This document shows, in pieces, positions 1 through 5,716 of a DNA stretch of 6,990 bases. Each line of letters begins with the position of its first letter. Positions within the stretch are counted from its first letter, which is position 1. Source of the stretch: Pseudomonadota bacterium (GTDB taxonomy: Bacteria; Pseudomonadota; Gammaproteobacteria; Burkholderiales; Burkholderiaceae_B); NCBI GenBank assembly GCA_023437255.1, contig JAEZGR010000104.1, positions 1 to 6,990 of the forward strand, given 5' to 3'. The position numbers and the translations under genes are program-made. Under the pieces are notes generated by a model that saw only the letters and a list, made by a program, of their open reading frames with translations, was not told the DNA's origin and made no database searches.

Positions 1-641
1 CGCCGATCGACTTCAGTGGCATCGCATCCGCGCCGTGGGTCGGTCTGCCGTCATTCAGCTCGCCGGTGTTCGAATGGCACGCCATGAGCGTGATCGTGCC
101 GGTGGCCATCATTCTGGTGGCCGAGAATCTCGGCCACATCAAGGCGGTCAGCGCCATGACCGGTCGCAACCTCGATGCCTACCTGGGGCGTGCCTTTGTG
201 GGTGATGGTGTGGCGACCATGGTGTCGGGTGCCGTCGGGGGCACGGGCGTCACCACTTATGCCGAGAACATCGGGGTAATGACGGTCACCCGCATCTATT
301 CCACACTTGTTTTCGTGGTGGCGGCCTTCATCGCCATCTGTCTGGGCTTCTCGCCCAAGTTCGGTGCCTTGATTCAGGCAATCCCCGGCCCGGTGCTGGG
401 TGGCATGTCGGTCGTCGTGTTCGGTCTGATCGCCGTTGCAGGCGCACGCATCTGGGTGGTGAACCAGGTCGACTTCAGCGACAACCGCAACCTGATCGTG
501 GCTGCGGTCACCATGGTGCTGGGTGCCGGCAATTTCACGGTGCAGTTCGGCGATTTCAAGCTCGACGGCATCGGTACCGCGACATTCGGCGCCATTTTGC
601 TGCATGCGCTGTTGCGTGGCGGCGGCCCTCAGCGGATTTAG
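1..641 (+). CDS. uraA: Uracil/pyrimidine permease, NCS2 family (C-terminal part)
   Basis: This is the 3' part of a nucleobase:cation symporter-2 gene. The reading frame is open from base 3 to the TAG at 639-641, giving 212 residues; the N-terminal half lies outside the window. The product is an inner-membrane importer of uracil or a related base, driven by protons in the characterised E. coli UraA. Two family motifs are visible: AENLGH (Glu codon at 123-125) and GGTGVTTYAENIGV (Glu codon at 264-266). They align with the two uracil-binding glutamates of E. coli UraA (Glu241 and Glu290) at nearly the same spacing. Several hydrophobic segments follow (for example VFVVAAFIAICLGF and VVVFGLIAVAGARIWVV), then the conserved NLIVAAVTMVLGAG segment. 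Substrate is inferred from similarity to UraA; a RutG-like pyrimidine or a xanthine permease cannot be excluded without the N-terminus. A terminator follows, so it is probably transcribed separately from greA. Confidence 0.88.
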   Translation, partial: PIDFSGIASAPWVGLPSFSSPVFEWHAMSVIVPVAIILVAENLGHIKAVSAMTGRNLDAYLGRAFVGDGVATMVSGAVGGTGVTTYAENIGVMTVTRIYSTLVFVVAAFIAICLGFSPKFGALIQAIPGPVLGGMSVVVFGLIAVAGARIWVVNQVDFSDNRNLIVAAVTMVLGAGNFTVQFGDFKLDGIGTATFGAILLHALLRGGGPQRI

Positions 642-651
642 TGTGACGGCA

Positions 652-680
652 TGTTCACGGGCTTGCATTTTCCCGTGACA
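652..680 (+). other. Hairpin in the 3' untranslated region of the permease gene
   Basis: CACGGG (656-661) pairs perfectly with CCCGTG (672-677). The stem extends outward with TG(T) against ACA if one T is bulged, giving about nine pairs around a 10-nt loop. No T-run follows, so it is not itself an intrinsic terminator. It starts 10 nt after the stop codon and lies just upstream of the real terminator. It may act as a 3'-end stabilising structure; that role is inference. Confidence 0.4.
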
Positions 681-702
681 TTGCCGACAATAACTCAACC
701 CT

Positions 703-735
703 CCCCGGTTCATGCACTGGCCGGGGTTTTGTTTT
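703..735 (+). terminator. Intrinsic terminator after the permease gene
   Basis: A perfect 6-bp GC stem, CCCCGG (703-708) with CCGGGG (721-726), surrounds a 12-nt loop and is followed directly by TTTTGTTTT (727-735). It lies 62 nt after the permease stop codon and points the right way to end that transcript before greA. The stem is short but entirely G/C and the T-tract is good. Confidence 0.72.
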
Positions 736-838
736 AGGCCGACCCCGGCGCGCATCCCCAATTTTCGCACTCCTGGCCGCACGTCAGTTTGCGTCGCGCG
801 CCCGGCGCGTCAGGCCACACCAAACACTTCAGTCTGTC

Positions 839-869
839 GGCGCTCCTTCCGGAGCGTCTTTTACTTTTG
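839..869 (+). promoter_or_regulatory. Terminator-like hairpin in the greA leader (possible attenuator)
   Basis: CGCTCC (841-846) pairs perfectly with GGAGCG (851-856) around the tetraloop TTCC. The stem grows to 8 pairs by G840-T857 wobble and G839-C858. It is followed by TCTTTTACTTTT, the signature of an intrinsic terminator, yet it ends only about 15 nt before the greA Shine-Dalgarno AGGA (874-877). It could terminate residual read-through from the permease gene, or attenuate greA itself. E. coli greA has a leader terminator that yields the short RNA GraL; equivalence here is inference, since the greA transcription start is unknown. Confidence 0.55.
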
Positions 870-883
870 ATTCAGGAAATAGT

Positions 884-1360
884 ATGTCTGCGATTCCGTT
901 GACTGTAGGTGGCGCTGAGCGCTTGCAAGCCGAACTGCATCGTCTGAAAACGGTCGATCGCCCCGAGGTGATCAACGCCATTGCGGAAGCCCGGGCGCAA
1001 GGCGACCTCTCCGAAAATGCCGAGTACGACGCCGCCCGTGAGCGTCAGGCGTTCATCGAAGGCCGCATCAAAGAACTGGAAGGCACGCTTTCCAACGCAC
1101 AGATCATCGACCCCACGGCACTGGATGTCGATGGGCGTGCCGTCTTTGGTGCCACGGTCGAAATCGAGGAAATCGAAACGGGCGAGCGCCTGACCTATCA
1201 GATCGTTGGCGATGTCGAAGCCGATATCCGCGCCAGCAAAATCTCGGTGTCGAGCCCGGTGGCTCGTGCGCTGATCGGCAAGTCCGAAGGCGATGTCGTC
1301 GAGGTGCTCGCACCGGGCGGTACGCGCGAATACGAGATCATCTCGGTAAGCTACATCTGA
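884..1360 (+). CDS. greA: Transcription elongation factor GreA
   Basis: GreA enters the RNA polymerase secondary channel and stimulates cleavage of the 3' end of backtracked RNA, rescuing stalled complexes. The 158-residue length equals that of E. coli GreA. Residues 1-76 form the N-terminal coiled coil. Its tip carries the family motif [21 protein letters not shown] (35-55), with Asp41 and Glu44, the two acidic residues that hold the catalytic Mg2+. Residues from about 80 form the FKBP-like polymerase-binding domain, with the C-terminal signature [22 protein letters not shown]. The ATG at 884 has an AGGA Shine-Dalgarno (874-877) at 6-nt spacing, and it yields the standard N-terminus with no need for an upstream extension. 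The gene is flanked on both sides by terminator-like hairpins, so it is probably monocistronic here; in many betaproteobacteria greA instead follows carB (from recall). It converges with yhbY across a 124-bp gap. Confidence 0.98.
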   Translation: MSAIPLTVGGAERLQAELHRLKTVDRPEVINAIAEARAQGDLSENAEYDAARERQAFIEGRIKELEGTLSNAQIIDPTALDVDGRAVFGATVEIEEIETGERLTYQIVGDVEADIRASKISVSSPVARALIGKSEGDVVEVLAPGGTREYEIISVSYI

Positions 1361-1410
1361 GGCCGGTTGCGGCGCAGGTGCCGCCCAAGAGCCTTTTGTT
1401 CTGCCGGCGG

Positions 1411-1443
1411 CCCGTGCCTCGAATTGAGCACGGGTTTCTTTTT
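1411..1443 (+). terminator. Intrinsic terminator of greA
   Basis: A perfect 7-bp stem, CCCGTGC (1411-1417) with GCACGGG (1428-1434), has a 10-nt loop and is followed by TTTCTTTTT (1435-1443). It begins 50 nt after the greA stop codon. Read on the minus strand the stem is not followed by a T-run, so it is one-directional and does not obviously terminate the converging yhbY transcript. Confidence 0.85.
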
Positions 1444-1484
1444 GCCCCGCATGTTTGCCCGCATGAACGGGCGGGCCAGACCTG

Positions 1485-2078
1485 TCAGTCGCGGCGGCGG
1501 CGTACGCCCGCACGCAACGACAGCGCGCTGCCGGAACGGCGACGCGGAATGCGTGTGGCGCCGGCAGTTCCACGGGCCGAGGTGTCACGGGCAGCAGCGC
1601 GTTCGCGCGGCGAACGGGTGTCGCGGCTCGGGTCTTCGGCCAGCGCGGCGTCGCGTGCCTGTGCGCGGCGTGCCTTTTCGTCGCGACGAGTCAGCTTCTG
1701 ACCGCTGGCGGCCAGCTTCTTGGGCGTATACGGCTCGGAGGGCCGGCGCACGGCACGGGTGGGCGCTTCTTTTTGCGGTGCGAGCAACGATGTTTTCGCG
1801 TCGGGGTTCGGCCGGTATATGATTAGCGTCTTGCCAAGATGATGCACATTGGCGCACGACAGCGTGTCGCAGATCGTTTCCAGCATGGCAATGCGGGCCT
1901 CGCGCTCGTCGCCGGCAACGCGCACCTTGATCAATTGGTGCGCCTTGAGGTTCAGGTCGATTTCCTTGAGTACGGATTCAGTCAGGCCCCGGTCGCCGAT
2001 TAGAACGACGGGACGCAAGGGGTGGGCGGCTGCGCGTAGTGCGCTGCGCTCCTGGGAAGTAATGTCAAGTTTTGGCAT
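1485..2078 (-). CDS. yhbY: YhbY/CRS1 (CRM domain) ribosome-assembly RNA-binding protein with basic C-terminal tail
   Basis: The first 95 or so residues of this 197-residue protein are a CRM domain. The N-terminal part reads [34 protein letters not shown], followed by [10 protein letters not shown] and [16 protein letters not shown]. The GDRG turn (28-31) is the GxxG RNA-contact loop. E. coli YhbY is about 97 residues and associates with pre-50S particles, so a role in large-subunit assembly is inferred. Residues from about 96 to 197 are an extra low-complexity tail rich in Arg, Ala, Lys and Ser ([20 protein letters not shown], later RRRSG and VRRRRD), probably disordered and RNA-binding. Similar tails occur in Burkholderiales homologues, as far as I recall. 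The start ATG (complement of 2076-2078) matches the family N-terminus; no convincing Shine-Dalgarno precedes it. It is divergent from rlmE, 17 bp away, and both proteins act on the large subunit. No terminator is visible at its 3' end. Confidence 0.93.
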   Translation of the reverse strand: MPKLDITSQERSALRAAAHPLRPVVLIGDRGLTESVLKEIDLNLKAHQLIKVRVAGDEREARIAMLETICDTLSCANVHHLGKTLIIYRPNPDAKTSLLAPQKEAPTRAVRRPSEPYTPKKLAASGQKLTRRDEKARRAQARDAALAEDPSRDTRSPRERAAARDTSARGTAGATRIPRRRSGSALSLRAGVRRRRD

Positions 2079-2095
2079 GGTGGAATTGTACGGGA

Positions 2096-2731
2096 ATGGC
2101 CAAGAAAAAATTCTCCAAGAACTGGGTTCACCAGCATATAAATGACCCTTACGTCAAACAGGCGCAACAGAAGGGGTATCGCGCACGTGCGGCGTTCAAG
2201 CTGACCGAGCTGCTCGACACCGAAAAACTGCTGCGCCAGGGCGATGTGGTGGTCGACCTGGGGGCGGCGCCCGGCAGCTGGTCGCAGGTCGCGCGTGAGC
2301 GCCTGGTGGGCCCCGGGGGCGAGATCCAGGGGCGCGTCATCGCGCTCGACATGCTACCCATGGAGCCCATTGCCGGCGTCGAGTTCCTGCAGGGCGACTT
2401 CCGCGACGATGCGGTACTGGCTCAGCTCGAGGCGCTGCTGGGCGATACAAAAGTGGACCTTGTCATTTCCGACATGGCCCCCAACCTATCTGGTGTGAGT
2501 TCTGCCGATTCGGCTCGCATCCAGCATGTCTGCGAGCTGGCGCTGGAGTTCGCGTGTGCCCATCTCAAGCCCGAGGGGGCGCTGATCGTAAAAGCGTTTC
2601 ATGGCAGCGGGTTCTCGCAGATTGTCGAACATTTCAAGCGGCATTTCGTGCGTGTCGTCGAGCGCAAGCCCAAGGCTTCGCGCGACAAATCCTCTGAAAC
2701 GTTTCTGGTGGCACGTGGCCTCAAGAACTGA
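2096..2731 (+). CDS. rlmE: 23S rRNA (uridine-2'-O)-methyltransferase RlmE (FtsJ/RrmJ)
   Basis: RlmE uses S-adenosylmethionine to 2'-O-methylate the A-loop uridine (U2552 in E. coli numbering) of 23S rRNA, a late step in 50S maturation. The 211-residue protein is a Rossmann-fold methyltransferase close to the E. coli length of 209. The SAM-binding motif [11 protein letters not shown] is at 54-64. The K-D-K-E catalytic tetrad is complete: Lys35 (RARAAFKL), Asp126 (SDMAPN), Lys166 (VKAFHG) and Glu201 (SSETF), matching E. coli K38, D124, K164 and E199. The ATG at 2096 gives the expected [12 protein letters not shown]-terminus, preceded by GGTGGA (2079-2084) at 11-nt spacing. An in-frame TTG at 2072 would add eight unlike residues (MAWWNCTG) and overlap yhbY, so I rejected it. 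Its promoter must lie inside the yhbY coding sequence. ftsH follows 180 bp downstream, an order also seen in E. coli (rrmJ-ftsH), with no strong terminator between. Confidence 0.97.
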   Translation: MAKKKFSKNWVHQHINDPYVKQAQQKGYRARAAFKLTELLDTEKLLRQGDVVVDLGAAPGSWSQVARERLVGPGGEIQGRVIALDMLPMEPIAGVEFLQGDFRDDAVLAQLEALLGDTKVDLVISDMAPNLSGVSSADSARIQHVCELALEFACAHLKPEGALIVKAFHGSGFSQIVEHFKRHFVRVVERKPKASRDKSSETFLVARGLKN

Positions 2732-2754
2732 GGTGGCATGCTTTAAGGTTTTTG

Positions 2755-2783
2755 TAAACAGGATGATTTCATTCGGGTAGAAT
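2755..2783 (+). promoter_or_regulatory. Candidate sigma-70 promoter for ftsH
   Basis: TAAACA (2755-2760, four of six matches to TTGACA) is separated by exactly 17 bp from TAGAAT (2778-2783, five of six matches to TATAAT). Transcription would start near 2790, giving an ftsH leader of about 120 nt. It lies in the only AT-richer stretch between rlmE and ftsH. An alternative -35, TTGTAA at 2752-2757, would need a 20-bp spacer. I see no sigma-32 type element (CTTGAA / CCCCAT) here, although E. coli ftsH has heat-shock control. Confidence 0.5.
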
Positions 2784-2786
2784 GAA
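2768..2786. repeat. Perfect 7-bp inverted repeat overlapping the ftsH -10 element
   Basis: TTCATTC (2768-2774) and GAATGAA (2780-2786) are exact reverse complements around the 5-nt centre GGGTA. The right arm contains most of the candidate -10 hexamer TAGAAT. A competing, shorter palindrome, GGGT (2775-2778) with ACCC (2786-2789), overlaps it. The position would suit a repressor operator, but no regulator is known to me for this motif and chance is possible. Confidence 0.45.
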
Positions 2787-2813
2787 CCCTTGGCAGTACG
2801 CTCGAGGGTATCG

Positions 2814-2867
2814 CTGAACAGCCTGTGTTGCGCCCGTGTTTTTCGCGCGTGGCAGCCGATTGTTCAG
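2814..2867 (+). other. Long-range inverted repeat in the ftsH leader
   Basis: CTGAACA (2814-2820) and TGTTCAG (2861-2867) are exact reverse complements 40 nt apart. Between them a smaller GCGC (2830-2833) / GCGC (2845-2848) pairing can form around a loop containing TTTTT. If transcription starts near 2790, this folds a large part of the leader upstream of the Shine-Dalgarno. No match to a named riboswitch or thermometer class was recognised. Confidence 0.35.
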
Positions 2868-2898
2868 AGGTTCCCTGGGGCACGCGTGTCGCAGTTTC

Positions 2899-2906
2899 TA
2901 GGAGGT
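2899..2906 (+). promoter_or_regulatory. Strong ribosome binding site fixing the ftsH TTG start
   Basis: TAGGAGGT is nearly the full anti-16S complement and stands 5 nt before the TTG at 2912-2914. It decides the start: the frame is open back to a GTG at 2825, but the intervening 29 residues resemble no FtsH N-terminus, whereas the TTG start gives the standard [11 protein letters not shown] beginning. Confidence 0.9.
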
Positions 2907-2911
2907 TGGCT

Positions 2912-4813
2912 TTGAACAACTCGTTTTCCAAGGTGGCGATCTGGATGGTGATCGCGCTGGTGCTGTTCACTGTATTCAAGCAGTTCGACGGCCGGGCGCC
3001 GGTTACCGACAACGTGACCTACACCCAATTCATGACCGATGCGCAGGCGGGCCGCATCAGCAAGGTCGATATTCAGGGCGACACCCTGTATGTCACCCCC
3101 GACTCCGGCCGGCCGTACAGCCTCACATCGCCCGGCGACCTCTGGATGGTGCCTGAACTCGTCAAGAACGGCGTTCAGGTTTCCGGTCGTGCGCGCGAAG
3201 AGCCGTCCTTCCTGACCAGCCTGTTCATCTCATGGTTCCCCATGCTGCTGCTCATTGGCGTGTGGATCTTCTTCATGCGTCAGATGCAGGGCGGCGGCAA
3301 GGGCGGTGCGTTCAGTTTCGGCAAGTCGCGGGCGCGCATGCTCGACGAAAACACGAATCACGTCACCTTCGCCGACGTCGCCGGGTGCGACGAAGCCAAG
3401 GAGGACGTGCAGGAACTGGTCGACTTTCTGCGTGATCCCACCAAGTTTCAGCGCCTGGGCGGTCGCATTCCGCGTGGCGTGCTGCTGGTGGGCTCACCGG
3501 GTACCGGTAAAACGCTGCTGGCCAAGGCCATTGCGGGCGAAGCCAAGGTGCCGTTCTTCAGCATCTCGGGTTCCGACTTCGTTGAAATGTTCGTGGGTGT
3601 GGGTGCAGCCCGCGTTCGCGACATGTTCGAGAACGCCAAGAAGCAGGCACCTTGCATCATCTTCATCGACGAAATCGACGCCGTTGGTCGCCAGCGTGGC
3701 GCCGGCCTGGGCGGCGGCAACGATGAACGCGAACAAACCCTGAACCAGATGCTGGTCGAAATGGACGGCTTCGAAACGGGGCAGGGCGTGCTGGTCATCG
3801 CGGCCACCAACCGTCCCGACGTGCTCGACCCTGCACTGCTGCGTCCGGGCCGCTTCGACCGTCAGGTTGTGGTCGCGCTGCCCGACATGCGTGGCCGCGA
3901 ACAGATTCTCAAGGTGCACATGCGCAAAGTGCCGCTGGCCACCGACGTCGACCCCACCGTGCTTGCCCGTGGTACGCCCGGCTTCTCAGGCGCCGACCTG
4001 GCCAACCTCGTAAACGAGGCCGCGCTGTTTGCGGCACGCCGTAACGGTCGCACCGTCGAAATGGGCGACTTCGAAAAGGCAAAAGACAAGATCATCATGG
4101 GTGCCGAACGTCGCACCATGATCATGCCCGAAGAAGAGCGTCGCAATACGGCCTACCACGAAGCCGGACACGCCCTGGTTGCGCGTCTGCTGCCCAAGAC
4201 CGATCCGGTGCACAAGGTCACCATCATTCCGCGTGGTCGTGCGCTGGGCGTCACGATGCAGCTGCCTGAAGGCGACCGCTACAGCATGGACAAAGAGCGT
4301 CTGCTGAATATGATCGCCGTGCTGTTCGGAGGGCGTATCGCCGAAGAGGTCTTTATGAATCAGATGACCACGGGCGCCTCCAACGACTTCGAGCGGGCCA
4401 CCACCATTGCACGCGACATCGTCACGCGCTATGGCATGACTGATTCGCTCGGGCCCATGGTCTATGCCGAGAATGAGGGCGAGGTGTTTCTGGGCCGCAG
4501 CGTGACCAAGACCACGCATGTGTCCGAGGCCACCATGCAGAAAGTCGACGCCGAGATCCGCAAGATCATCGACGAACAGTATGCTGTGGCGCGCAAGCTC
4601 ATCGAAGACAACAGCGACAAGATGCATGCCATGGCGTCGGCGCTGCTCGAGTGGGAAACCATCGATGCCGAGCAGATCGAGGACATCATGCAGGGCAAGC
4701 CGCCTCGTCCTCCCAAGGTCAGTGGCAGCGCACCCGATGCGCCTGACCAGACACCACCTGCCGCCGGCGTCACGCCCGCGGCGGGGGGCGACACGGCAAC
4801 AACGCCCGTCTAA
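2912..4813 (+). CDS. ftsH: ATP-dependent zinc metalloprotease FtsH
   Basis: FtsH is a hexameric inner-membrane AAA+ protease; in E. coli it removes misassembled membrane proteins and regulators such as LpxC and sigma-32. The protein is 633 residues from the TTG start. Transmembrane helix 1 is at about 8-23, followed by a periplasmic region to about 103 and transmembrane helix 2 at about 104-122 ([17 protein letters not shown]). The AAA domain has Walker A GSPGTGKT (194-201), pore motif MFVGVG (226-231), Walker [10 protein letters not shown] (248-256), and the second region of homology ending in LLRPGRFDR with arginine fingers Arg312 and Arg315. The protease domain has HEAGH (416-420), with zinc ligands His416 and His420, catalytic Glu417, and Asp492 as third ligand. 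A Pro/Ala-rich tail (about 597-633) is probably disordered. Walker A has Ser195 where E. coli has Pro. A terminator follows 7 nt after the stop. Confidence 0.99.
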   Translation: MNNSFSKVAIWMVIALVLFTVFKQFDGRAPVTDNVTYTQFMTDAQAGRISKVDIQGDTLYVTPDSGRPYSLTSPGDLWMVPELVKNGVQVSGRAREEPSFLTSLFISWFPMLLLIGVWIFFMRQMQGGGKGGAFSFGKSRARMLDENTNHVTFADVAGCDEAKEDVQELVDFLRDPTKFQRLGGRIPRGVLLVGSPGTGKTLLAKAIAGEAKVPFFSISGSDFVEMFVGVGAARVRDMFENAKKQAPCIIFIDEIDAVGRQRGAGLGGGNDEREQTLNQMLVEMDGFETGQGVLVIAATNRPDVLDPALLRPGRFDRQVVVALPDMRGREQILKVHMRKVPLATDVDPTVLARGTPGFSGADLANLVNEAALFAARRNGRTVEMGDFEKAKDKIIMGAERRTMIMPEEERRNTAYHEAGHALVARLLPKTDPVHKVTIIPRGRALGVTMQLPEGDRYSMDKERLLNMIAVLFGGRIAEEVFMNQMTTGASNDFERATTIARDIVTRYGMTDSLGPMVYAENEGEVFLGRSVTKTTHVSEATMQKVDAEIRKIIDEQYAVARKLIEDNSDKMHAMASALLEWETIDAEQIEDIMQGKPPRPPKVSGSAPDAPDQTPPAAGVTPAAGGDTATTPV

Positions 4814-4820
4814 GCCCAAT

Positions 4821-4849
4821 AAAGCTCCGGCCCTCGCGCCGGAGCTTTT
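4821..4849 (+). terminator. Intrinsic terminator between ftsH and folP
   Basis: AAAGCTCCGG (4821-4830) pairs perfectly with CCGGAGCTTT (4839-4848), a 10-bp stem around an 8-nt loop CCCTCGCG. Four T residues (4846-4849) end the element, then the run is broken by CCC. The strong stem with a short T-tract suggests effective but perhaps incomplete termination. The A-run on the left arm could give weak activity on the other strand too. Confidence 0.8.
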
Positions 4850-4876
4850 CCCTTCTACCTTCATCAGACCAAGACC

Positions 4877-5716
4877 ATGGCAGCACGCTTGCAATGTGGG
4901 CGCTTCGAGCTCGATCTCGGGCGCCCTTTGATCATGGGAATCCTGAACGTCACGCCGGATTCCTTTTCCGATGGCACGGGCGAGACCTCACTGGCAGCGG
5001 CGCTGGCGCGTGCCGACCGCATGCTGGAAGAGGGCGCCGACATGATCGATATCGGCGGCGAGTCGACCCGCCCCGGCGCAGACCCGGTTCCGCTTCAGCT
5101 GGAGCTCGAGCGTGTGGTGCCGGTTGTCGAGGCGCTGCGTGGGCGCGGAGTTCCCCTGTCGGTCGATACCTTCAAGCCCGAGGTCATGCGAGCGGCGTTG
5201 GCGGCGGGTGCCGACATGATCAACGATATCCGTGCTCTGCAGGAACCTGGTGCGCTTGAGGCGGTCAAAGAAAGCCGTTGTGGCCTGTGCATCATGCACA
5301 TGCAGGGTGAACCGCGTACCATGCAGGCTGCGCCCCAGTATGATGACGTGGTGGCCGATGTGCGGCAATTCCTGCAAGAGCGGGTACGGGCCTTGCAAAC
5401 GGCCGGAATTGCCCGGGAGCGTGTGGTATTGGATCCCGGGTTTGGTTTTGGAAAGACAGCTGCACAGAACTACACCCTGCTGCGCCGGCTCGACCAGATG
5501 CAGGTCGAATCCTACCCCTGGCTGCTGGGCCTTTCACGCAAGTCGATGATCGGCCATGTGGTGGGGCGCGAACCGGCGCAACGGCTTGCAGGCAGTCTGG
5601 CCGCAGCCCTCTTCGGTATGGAGAAGGGTGCCCAGATCCTCCGGGTGCACGATGTGGCGGAAACGGTCGACGCAGCGAAAGTCTGGCGCACAATCAAGGA
5701 TGAGTCCTTCGTATGA
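4877..5716 (+). CDS. folP: Dihydropteroate synthase
   Basis: FolP condenses p-aminobenzoate with 6-hydroxymethyl-dihydropterin pyrophosphate to give dihydropteroate in cytosolic folate synthesis; it is the sulfonamide target. The 279-residue TIM-barrel protein shows all family motifs in order: [14 protein letters not shown] (20-33), GGESTRPGA (60-68), [10 protein letters not shown] (95-104), MINDIRA (114-120), [12 protein letters not shown] (139-150), DPGFGFGKT (186-194), [11 protein letters not shown] (216-226) and ILRVHDV (254-260). No resistance-type insertion is apparent in the loop after SFSDG. The ATG at 4877 fits the family N-terminus ([18 protein letters not shown]), but only a weak AAGA (4871-4874) lies upstream. 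The 63-bp gap to ftsH is largely filled by a terminator. The gene overlaps glmM by four bases, so the two are almost certainly co-transcribed. Confidence 0.98.
   Translation: MAARLQCGRFELDLGRPLIMGILNVTPDSFSDGTGETSLAAALARADRMLEEGADMIDIGGESTRPGADPVPLQLELERVVPVVEALRGRGVPLSVDTFKPEVMRAALAAGADMINDIRALQEPGALEAVKESRCGLCIMHMQGEPRTMQAAPQYDDVVADVRQFLQERVRALQTAGIARERVVLDPGFGFGKTAAQNYTLLRRLDQMQVESYPWLLGLSRKSMIGHVVGREPAQRLAGSLAAALFGMEKGAQILRVHDVAETVDAAKVWRTIKDESFV
5696..5709 (+). promoter_or_regulatory. glmM Shine-Dalgarno inside a small hairpin
   Basis: AAGGA (5696-5700) is the only good Shine-Dalgarno candidate for glmM and stands 12 nt before its ATG (5713). It is an exact reverse complement of TCCTT (5705-5709), with a TGAG tetraloop. 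The pairing would hide the site unless ribosomes finishing folP open it. This fits translational coupling together with the ATGA overlap; the functional effect is inference. Confidence 0.45.

Noticed and set aside
51..782. A 243-residue minus-strand frame across the permease gene and its terminator
   Set aside because: It is antisense to conserved NCS2 coding sequence, crosses a terminator, and has a His/Asp/Gly-rich composition typical of antisense frames.
872..1588. A 238-residue minus-strand frame covering greA
   Set aside because: It is antisense to full-length greA and overlaps the end of yhbY in another frame; no domain is visible.
2133..2157. A possible yhbY promoter on the minus strand: TTGACG (2157 to 2152) with a TATGCT-like -10 (2138 to 2133)
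   Set aside because: The spacer is only 13 bp, too short for sigma-70, and no -10-like hexamer occurs at 16-18 bp.
2718..2758. Hairpin CCTCA/TGAGG at the rlmE stop followed by a T-run, as a possible rlmE terminator
   Set aside because: The stem is only 5 bp and the TTTTTG run starts about 15 nt after it, so it does not have intrinsic-terminator geometry; read-through into ftsH remains likely.
2825..2911. Upstream GTG start for ftsH giving a 29-residue N-terminal extension
   Set aside because: The extension does not resemble any FtsH N-terminus, has no good ribosome site, and the TTG at 2912 has a near-perfect Shine-Dalgarno.
3986..4894. A 302-residue open frame on the minus strand opposite the 3' part of ftsH
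   Set aside because: It lies wholly antisense to conserved ftsH codons, is rich in His/Gly/Arg as typical of GC-rich shadow frames, and resembles no known domain.
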